From: CAZHBA01 sp964530225
GTDB lineage: Bacteria > Pseudomonadota > Alphaproteobacteria > UBA6615
Direction of reading: 5' to 3'
NCBI GenBank assembly: GCA_964530225.1
Contig: CAZHBA010000021.1
Coordinates: forward strand, 1-16,879
DNA length: 16,879 nucleotides
Numbering within the stretch: position 1 is the stretch's first letter; every line of letters starts with the position of its first letter. Below the pieces are notes generated by a model, which was not told where the DNA came from, did not search any database, and saw only the letters and a list, made by a program, of their open reading frames with translations. This document shows positions 1 to 6,908 of this stretch, piece after piece. The translations under genes and the position numbers were made by a program.

Positions 1-833
1 ATGCCCTCGCCGTACATAATGTCGAATTCGACGACCTTGAACGGCGGCGCCAGCTTGTTCTTGACCACCTTGACCTTGGTCTGGTTACCAACCACCTCGT
101 CGCGCTCCTTGATCGAGCCGATGCGGCGAATATCGAGACGCACCGAGGCATAGAATTTAAGCGCGTTGCCGCCGGTGGTGGTTTCAGGGCTGCCGAACAT
201 GACGCCGATCTTGTGGCGGATCTGATTGATAAAGATAACCGTGGTTTCGGACTTCGAAATCGAACCTGTGAGCTTGCGCAACGCCTGGCTCATGAGGCGG
301 GCGTGCAGGCCGGGCAGGCTGTCGCCCATCTCGCCTTCGAGTTCGGCCCGCGGTACCAATGCCGCGACGCTATCGACAACGAGGACCTCGAGCGCGCCAG
401 AGCGCACCAGGGTATCGGCGATCTCAAGCGCCTGCTCGCCGGTATCGGGCTGGGAGATGAGAAGATCGTCCAAATTGACACCCAATTTGCGGGCGTAGAC
501 CGGATCGAGTGCATGCTCGGCATCGATAAAGGCACAGGTGCCACCAGCCTTTTGCGATTCGGCAATAATATGCAGCGCCAGCGTGGTTTTACCGGAGCTC
601 TCCGGACCGTAAATTTCGACCACCCGGCCGCGCGGCACACCACCAAGACCCAGCGCGATATCGAGCCCCAGCGAGCCGGTTGAAACTGTCGCGACTTCGA
701 CCGCCTGTTCATCGCCCAGACGCATGATCGAGCCTTTGCCGAAAGCGCGCTCGATCTGGCCTAGTGCGGCATCAAGTGCCTTGGTCTTGTCTTCCATACT
801 TTCCTTCTCAACAACGCGAAGCGATGTCGCCAT
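1..833 (-). CDS. recA: RecA recombinase, 3' end cut by window edge
   Basis: ATP-dependent strand-exchange protein and LexA coprotease, acting in the cytoplasm on single-stranded DNA. About 277 codons are present of a usual length near 350; the C-terminus lies beyond base 1. Visible motifs are the Walker A GPESSGKT (residues 76-83), the catalytic Glu in the AEHALDP segment (E106), Walker B LVVDSV (about 151-156) and the L2 region NQIRHKIGVMFGSPETTTGG (about 203-222). The start at 833 is preferred over an internal ATG at 797 because GGAGG lies 7 nt upstream and the N-terminus MATSLRVVEKESMEDKTKAL resembles alphaproteobacterial RecA (SLRLVE...DKTKAL). Its promoter overlaps a LexA box. Identification is essentially certain from the motif set and order. 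Confidence 0.98.
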   Translation of the reverse strand, partial: MATSLRVVEKESMEDKTKALDAALGQIERAFGKGSIMRLGDEQAVEVATVSTGSLGLDIALGLGGVPRGRVVEIYGPESSGKTTLALHIIAESQKAGGTCAFIDAEHALDPVYARKLGVNLDDLLISQPDTGEQALEIADTLVRSGALEVLVVDSVAALVPRAELEGEMGDSLPGLHARLMSQALRKLTGSISKSETTVIFINQIRHKIGVMFGSPETTTGGNALKFYASVRLDIRRIGSIKERDEVVGNQTKVKVVKNKLAPPFKVVEFDIMYGEG

Positions 834-905
834 GGGTATACCTCCAGTTATTCCACAGTGCCGCGCAGCCCGCAATGGAACCGAGCTTACGCACTGTGTG
901 GAACC

Positions 906-933
906 ACTGTACTGCTTTTGTTCTTTTGTGCAA
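906..933 (-). promoter_or_regulatory. Probable recA promoter
   Basis: On the minus strand TTGCAC (928-933) and TACAGT (906-911) are separated by 16 bp, a good sigma-70 type pair about 70 bp upstream of the recA start. The -35 box directly abuts the LexA box and a further GAAC half-site (920-923) lies within the spacer, so LexA bound here would block polymerase. The assignment is by consensus only. Confidence 0.6.
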
Positions 934-948
934 GTTCTTTTTTTGTTC
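934..948 (-). promoter_or_regulatory. LexA (SOS) box upstream of recA
   Basis: On the minus strand the sequence reads GAAC, seven A/T bases, GAAC, an exact match to the direct-repeat LexA operator known from alphaproteobacteria (GTTC-N7-GTTC on the other strand), unlike the CTGT-N8-ACAG palindrome of gammaproteobacteria. It touches the recA -35 element, where a repressor site is expected. A one-mismatch copy in the opposite orientation (GTAC-N7-GAAC) lies at 983-997. Confidence 0.85.
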
Positions 949-1120
949 CGATTGCATACCCAACTGATAGTATGCAGCGGGAGTACGAAAAAAGAACAAA
1001 TTGTTTGATCCGAGACCAGAAGAAATTGAAGCCACGCCCGAGTTAATCAAGACAGGAGTGGCAGCAAGGCCGCTACCAAGCGCTATAAGAGCAACTCGTG
1101 CTAGCCGGCTTCGAGAACGA

Positions 1121-2149
1121 TTAAGCGTCGTACAACAGCCCACCACGCCCCAGTAGTTCCTGTTGCTTAAGGTCTTCGAACAGCGTCTCCACCTCGGTGA
1201 AGTGCACCCGCTTGCTGACGACGGCTTTGACGTCGCCGCGCGCCATTACCTCCATGGTCTCCATCAACTCGGCCCGCGTGGAATGGCGCGAGCCAGTGAC
1301 GATCTTCTCGGTGATCACCAGCTCAATCGGATTGACTTTCACGTCGCCCGGCTGCGCGCCGATGACGACGGCGCGGCCGGCGCGGGTCAGACCCTCGATG
1401 CAAGCCTGGAAGGTCTCCGGCGCACCGTGAAAATCGACCGCCGCCTCGACCCCCTTGCCATCGGTGAGTTTTTTGACTTCGGCGGCGAGGTCGTTGACGG
1501 CGCGCACATTGATCACCTCGTCGGCTCCCCATTCTCGCGCCAGGTCGAGTTTTTCTTCCGAAATATCGGCGGCGATAACCCGCGCACCGAACAGCTTGGC
1601 CACCTGCACGCCATGGATACCGACGCCGCCGCCGGCGCCGACCAGTAGCACGTCGTCATGGGGGTTGATCTGCGCCCGCTCGCGCATGCAGTGCCACGGC
1701 GTGTTAACCGCGTCGGCGGCGATCGCCGCTCCCTCGTAATCGAGACCCGCGGGAATGGGCAGAAAATTGTCTGCCGGCAGGCAAACATAATCGGCATAGC
1801 CGCCGTCGCGGTGCACACCGACATAGCCGCCATGGTTCTCGCACAATGTCTCGCGGCCGTTGCGGCACCAGCGGCAATGGCCGCAATTAAGATAGAAATA
1901 AACGGCGCAACGGTCGCCAACCGCGACGTTGTTCACCCCCTCGCCAACGGCAACGATATCACCGCCCAGCTCGTGCCCCATGATCCGCGGCGCTTCGCCG
2001 CCAAAGACCCCGGTACGCATGGTCACCAGCGTCAACCCAACACCCGCCGCACGCACCTTCATGACGGCCTCACCAGGGCTAGGTTCGGGATCAGAACGTT
2101 CTTCCAGTGTGAACGGTTCGCCCCAGTTTTTGACGACCATCGCGCGCAT
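1121..2149 (-). CDS. Medium-chain zinc-type alcohol dehydrogenase family protein
   Basis: A 342-residue MDR-superfamily NAD(P)-dependent oxidoreductase with a GroES-like N-terminal half and a Rossmann domain whose nucleotide loop is GAGGGVG (171-177). The structural-zinc lobe is intact: Cys 89, 92, 95 and 103 in NCGHCRWCRNGRETLC. The catalytic-zinc site is unusual. GHE (58-60) is present, but the first ligand, normally Cys in AGVCHTD, is Gly38 (AAGVGLT), and the third-ligand position appears to be Asp146. The enzyme may therefore lack a classical catalytic zinc and could be a reductase rather than an alcohol dehydrogenase. The start has a strong GGGGAGGG Shine-Dalgarno. It is codirectional with recA, with a gap of about 290 bp holding the recA promoter. 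Substrate unknown. Confidence 0.9.
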   Translation of the reverse strand: MRAMVVKNWGEPFTLEERSDPEPSPGEAVMKVRAAGVGLTLVTMRTGVFGGEAPRIMGHELGGDIVAVGEGVNNVAVGDRCAVYFYLNCGHCRWCRNGRETLCENHGGYVGVHRDGGYADYVCLPADNFLPIPAGLDYEGAAIAADAVNTPWHCMRERAQINPHDDVLLVGAGGGVGIHGVQVAKLFGARVIAADISEEKLDLAREWGADEVINVRAVNDLAAEVKKLTDGKGVEAAVDFHGAPETFQACIEGLTRAGRAVVIGAQPGDVKVNPIELVITEKIVTGSRHSTRAELMETMEVMARGDVKAVVSKRVHFTEVETLFEDLKQQELLGRGGLLYDA

Positions 2150-2237
2150 CGTACCCTCCCCATTTACCGGTCTCTATCGGACCATTGGGGTAACGGTAGC
2201 AGGCTTTGGGGGAATCGGTAAATGGGCGGCAACCACT

Positions 2238-2657
2238 CTAACTGTCGCGGCGGGTCTTCTCCATGCGCTCGTGGCGCTCTTGCGCTTCAACGCTGAGGGT
2301 AGCAATGGGCCGCGCAATCAGCCGGCGGATGTTGATCGGCTCGCCGGAATCTTCGCAAAAGCCGTAATTGCCAGTATCGATGCGACGCAAAGCGTCATCA
2401 ATCTTACTGATCAGTTTGCGGCCACGGTCACGGGTGCGTAATTCGAGCGCCCGTTCGCTTTCCAGCGAGGCGCGGTCAGCAATGTCGGGTTCCTGGATGC
2501 TGGTGGTTTGCATGTTCACCAGCGTTTGATCCGATTCGCGCAGCAAGTCGGCGCGCCATTCCATTAAACGCTGACGAAAGAACTCCGCCATTATCGGGCT
2601 CATGAATTCGTCGCTATCAGCGGGTATGTAGTCAGGCGGCAACAACGTCGACGACAT
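2238..2657 (-). CDS. dksA: RNA polymerase-binding transcription factor DksA
   Basis: A 139-residue TraR/DksA-family protein that enters the RNA polymerase secondary channel and acts with ppGpp in the stringent response. The coiled-coil tip carries the DxxDxA motif (D58, D61, A63 in EPDIADRAS). The C-terminal globular part has YGFCEDSGEPI followed by RRLIARPIATLSVEAQERHE. Only one cysteine (C101) is left of the four-Cys zinc finger of E. coli DksA, which is the usual alphaproteobacterial form rather than damage. The ATG at 2657 has GAGGA about 7 nt upstream; an overlapping ATG 7 nt earlier is in another frame. The gene appears monocistronic with a candidate promoter about 55 bp upstream. Confidence 0.95.
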   Translation of the reverse strand: MSSTLLPPDYIPADSDEFMSPIMAEFFRQRLMEWRADLLRESDQTLVNMQTTSIQEPDIADRASLESERALELRTRDRGRKLISKIDDALRRIDTGNYGFCEDSGEPINIRRLIARPIATLSVEAQERHERMEKTRRDS

Positions 2658-2711
2658 GGTCCATCCTCAATCCAAGTTTATATACTTATCTGTGCCCCTC
2701 TCGGCGCGCGG

Positions 2712-2741
2712 AATATATATACGGCAGGCCATCTCCGGCAA
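2712..2741 (-). promoter_or_regulatory. Candidate dksA promoter
   Basis: On the minus strand TTGCCG (2736-2741) is followed after 16 bp by TATATA (2714-2719), or after 18 bp by TATATT (2712-2717), inside an alternating TA tract. This is the best sigma-70 match in the dksA leader and lies at a suitable distance from the ATG. Consensus match only. Confidence 0.45.
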
Positions 2742-2861
2742 GCTGAATCCGCTTTTCCAAATCCCGTTTCTTTACTAGGTTATTATTCCATATCTATTTG
2801 TTTTTAAACATTTTCTCTAATATTTACCGATCTTTAAGCTTACATTTCACGATCGGAGCCT

Positions 2862-3211
2862 TCAAATCATCGAGAGTTTCGCCAGCTCCACCTTCGCGCG
2901 TAGTCCGACTATTACGATAAGGCAGGGGATCGTCCAACTCGCGCCGCCTTTCGGCCATATTCAACACCAAGGCCTGTAAATCGATAAACGACAGATCGCC
3001 GGGCCAATCTCTAACTTAAGCGGTGGACCACTTAACGGAGGCAGACCAAAACGCGCTCTAGGTTATCAGCCCCATGGTTTTGCCATCGGCGGCGTCGCCA
3101 AATTCGGTAAACAGCTCGCGCTGGTTTTTACCGCCCCAACGGGGCTGACCATGTCACGGCACAAGCGCGACGCCAGCAACCTGGTGACGTGCAAATCTAT
3201 TGTCGGCTCAT
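2862..3211 (-). pseudogene. chpT: Decayed ChpT-type histidine phosphotransferase
   Basis: Minus-strand remnants of a ChpT-family (HPTransfase) protein, the relay between CckA and CtrA/CpdR in alphaproteobacteria. Part 1 reads TIDLHVTRLLASRLCRDMVSP then VGAVK. It continues in the next frame as KNQRELFTEFGDAADGKTMG and ends at a TAG (3058-3060). The shift sits at an A5 run where A6 would restore the frame. Further on, in other frames, come FIDLQALVLNM and then PKGGASWTI...VGLRAKVEL, resembling the family's 'LLN...LPRGG' region, ending at a TGA (2862-2864). The phospho-accepting His of the LCHD motif is Arg here (LCRD). The likely original ATG (3209-3211) is also one base out of frame. About the last third of the family length is absent. 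Family assignment is from memory of the motif; the later fragments are less certain. Confidence 0.65.
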
Positions 3212-3249
3212 GTCCACCCCATTTCGTTCGGGCCAGTTCACCGCACCGG

Positions 3250-3278
3250 TTGACCGAAGCAGCTGGGAACAATCTAAT
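3250..3278 (+). promoter_or_regulatory. Candidate promoter for formate dehydrogenase beta gene
   Basis: TTGACC (3250-3255), a 17-bp spacer and TCTAAT (3273-3278) form a good sigma-70 type promoter, predicting a 5' leader of roughly 95 nt before the GTG at 3381. No clear operator is visible next to it. Consensus match only. Confidence 0.5.
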
Positions 3279-3380
3279 GTTACTCAGCGATAATTACTTC
3301 TTCATGCTACGGCTTTTTGATCATGTCACCAAATTTTAGCCCTGTCGTCCCACTGCCCGAACAAAGCGGTATCGATAGCC

Positions 3381-5072
<1,692 letters not shown>

Positions 5073-5515
5073 CTTGGAGCATTCTACATAGATTCGCATT
5101 CCGAGCCCACGTCGGAGCGTTGAGTAATTTTCCATCTCTCACAGGGCTAAGGTATGCACACATTCTGGATTACAAACGATTACTGCTCAGGAGAAGCTAA
5201 CTACGTGATACCGCATATCGAAACAACTAAAGTCCTCCCCCCTTGAGGAGGCTGTGGAGCAAACCATTACGCAACAGCGCGACTAAAGTTGCTCCGCAGA
5301 AAATTACTTTGGCTGGCTTACGCCACGCCACTGGCATGAAGGCCCAGCCTCAACCCCCTGCAGGGGGGGGGGGGGGGGGGAGGAATACTTTAAATTTCTA
5401 ATTGCCCCCAATCGTCTCTCTTCTTCCTATCGCCGCTATGTTTGCAGATGGGTAAATCTCGTAGTCCAGCGGAAGGGGGCTAGAACGCGTCCAATCCTTT
5501 GCTATGCGGCAACGC
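5073..5515. other. Gene-free gap between the formate dehydrogenase genes
   Basis: About 440 bp with no convincing reading frame on either strand. It holds an ACTAAAGT repeat (about 5227 and 5282), a 7-bp inverted repeat GGAGCAA/TTGCTCC (5255-5261 and 5289-5295) without a T-run, the palindrome CCCCCTGCAGGGGG (5354-5367) and the G homopolymer. No terminator with a T-run was found after the beta subunit. No protein remnant was recognised. Confidence 0.6.
5363..5380 (+). repeat. Homopolymer of 18 G
   Basis: Eighteen consecutive G, directly after CCCCCTGCA, in the gene-free gap. Such a run is either a slippage-prone natural tract or an assembly/gap artefact. It lies about 140 bp downstream of the stop codon of the minus-strand YCII gene, so it cannot switch a reading frame there. 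The exact length should not be trusted. Confidence 0.9.
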
Positions 5516-6196
5516 CTAGTCGCCGAACACCCAGCGGTAGATGCGCGAATCGTCTTGGTAGCCGTCATTCGCCGCGAACGGCTCGTTGTTCCAGAAATCC
5601 TCAGCCGCAGCGCGGTCGGGCAGCTCCAACAGCAACGCCGTACCGACATTGTCGGCGCCGTCGGCCGAGCATATCGGCCCGCGAAAAATAAAACTGTCGG
5701 CAAAAGTCTTGAAGTAGTTTTCGTGGGCGTTCAGTTGTGCGGCGAACAACGCAGCCGGATTGTCAATTTTCGAACCCGTGCACAGAAACTGCTGCATGCC
5801 CTTACGCTTGTATTCGGCGGCGCGCTTCTGAAAACTGTTCGACCAGCGGTGAATATCTATGCGCTCATAGCAACCGGCCTTGTTGAGCGGTTCATCGGCG
5901 AGGAATTGTTCGACGGCCGTGCGGTCGTCGAGTTGCATGAAAAAGGTCGTCCCCAACGTGTCCAGGCCATCGTCCGACACCAAGTGGCCGTAGCCGATAA
6001 CGCGCTCGCCGAACGACGGCACGTAAAGTTTCTGTTCTTGCAGATAGATGCCGCGCGCCTCGAGCGTATCGGGCTTGTTCCAACAATAGATAGCCCATTG
6101 GGCGGCTTTGGTTCGGTAGTATTCCGCCAGCGCTTCACCCTTCAATCCATAGCGTGGATCGTCCGGTAGGTATTCGGCTGCATTGCTGTCTGTCAT
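5516..6196 (-). CDS. Tandem YCII-domain protein
   Basis: A 226-residue protein that appears to contain two YCII (YciI-like, ferredoxin-fold) domains. Unit 1 spans about 33-120 (WAIYCWNKPDTLEARG ... GYGHLVSDDG ... FFMQLDDRTAVEQFLADEPL ... IDIHRWSNSF). Unit 2 spans about 134-224 (QQFLCTGSKIDNPAAL ... RGPICSADG ... LLLELPDRAAAEDFWNNEPF ... SRIYRWVFGD). Both share the order core strand, Gly-rich turn, 'L.D...A..F...EP', closing IxRW/YRW strand. YCII domains usually come as single units of about 95 aa; most have unknown function and a few act as hydrolases or dehydrochlorinases. There is no signal peptide, so it is probably cytosolic. The gene runs against the formate dehydrogenase genes. The start has GGGGA 7 nt upstream. 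Function unknown. Confidence 0.8.
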   Translation of the reverse strand: MTDSNAAEYLPDDPRYGLKGEALAEYYRTKAAQWAIYCWNKPDTLEARGIYLQEQKLYVPSFGERVIGYGHLVSDDGLDTLGTTFFMQLDDRTAVEQFLADEPLNKAGCYERIDIHRWSNSFQKRAAEYKRKGMQQFLCTGSKIDNPAALFAAQLNAHENYFKTFADSFIFRGPICSADGADNVGTALLLELPDRAAAEDFWNNEPFAANDGYQDDSRIYRWVFGD

Positions 6197-6324
6197 TCGT
6201 CGTTCCCCAACGATGGTATTTTTTTAATGTTTTTGTTCGTTAAGCTCAGTTTTGCGATTGTTGGCACAGAGGTCAATGCGCCGCCTTAAAACGGCCCGTC
6301 GCTTAATATAGAAGCTCGCCAATG

Positions 6325-6348
6325 AACGAAGGTTTGTAACCGTTCGTT
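6325..6348. promoter_or_regulatory. Inverted repeat between YCII and FKBP genes
   Basis: AACGAAGGTT, a TGT loop, then AACC-G-TTCGTT: a 10-bp near-perfect dyad with one bulged G. It sits in the divergent gap about 60 bp upstream of the FKBP start and about 130 bp from the YCII start. It could be an operator or a leader hairpin; no T-run follows, so it is not a terminator. Confidence 0.4.
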
Positions 6349-6408
6349 GAGTTTATGAATCGCGCTGCTAGCGTTAAGCTAGGCCGTTACCGACTGGAGC
6401 CCGTAGCC

Positions 6409-6864
6409 ATGCACCTTATCGTCTGCAATTTCCTTTGCCGCCTGCGCCTCATTCTCGCCATAGCGTTCATCACCGCCATATTGATTGGCCCACTGATCGC
6501 CAACGCACAGGAGACGGTGACCACCAGCAGCGGCCTCAGCTACATCGACACCAAACAAGGCACCGGTCCGGCGGCGAAGGCTGGCCAAAGCGCGGTGGTG
6601 CACTACACCGGTTGGCTCTATCAGAACGGCAAAAAGGGTAAGAAATTCGACAGCTCGGTCGACCGTGGCCAGCCGTTCACCTTTCTGCTGGGCGCCGGCC
6701 GGGTAATCCGCGGCTGGGAAGAAGGCGTCGCCGGCATGCGCCCGGGCGGCAAGCGCACACTGATCATTCCGCCCGCTCTCGGCTACGGCCGGCAGGGCGC
6801 CGGCGGCGTCATTCCACCCAATGCGACCTTGCTGTTCGAAGTGGAGATGATCGAGGCCCGTTAA
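6409..6864 (+). CDS. Exported FKBP-type peptidyl-prolyl cis-trans isomerase
   Basis: Prolyl isomerase predicted in the periplasm. The 151-residue reading from the ATG at 6409 gives a signal peptide (RLRLILAIAFITAILIGPLI, cleavage near ANA-QE at 33/34) followed by a single FKBP domain (about 40-150). FKBP12 ligand-pocket equivalents are present: Y66, F80, D81, F90, V99, I100, W103, Y126 and F143, with the signatures VVHYTGWL, KFDSS, VIRGWEEGV and IPPNATLLFEVE. An earlier in-frame ATG at 6355 exists, but 6409 has GGAG 9 nt upstream and places the signal sequence properly. The stop is 44 bp before the formate dehydrogenase alpha start in the same direction, so the two may be cotranscribed, although the dehydrogenase is predicted cytosolic and no functional link is evident. 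Confidence 0.93.
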   Translation: MHLIVCNFLCRLRLILAIAFITAILIGPLIANAQETVTTSSGLSYIDTKQGTGPAAKAGQSAVVHYTGWLYQNGKKGKKFDSSVDRGQPFTFLLGAGRVIRGWEEGVAGMRPGGKRTLIIPPALGYGRQGAGGVIPPNATLLFEVEMIEAR

Positions 6865-6908
6865 GGTCCCTAGACACGGCCCCTCGCCGCACGGCAATTT
6901 AACGGCTC

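Noticed and set aside
1060..1077. Hairpin GGCAGC/GCTACC as terminator of the dehydrogenase gene
   Set aside because: A six-pair stem with a G-U pair and no T-run is too weak to support the call.
808..1146. 112-codon minus-strand open frame covering the recA promoter
   Set aside because: It overlaps the recA start, its promoter and LexA box in another frame, and the low-complexity product resembles no family.
2824..2958. Separate 44-aa minus-strand small gene (MAERRRELDDPL...)
   Set aside because: Its upstream in-frame part and the alternative frame fit the decayed chpT better, and it has no ribosome site of its own.
6262..6279. TGGCAC resembling a sigma-54 -24 element upstream of the FKBP gene
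   Set aside because: No TTGC -12 element occurs at the required spacing; the nearest GC is three bases too far.
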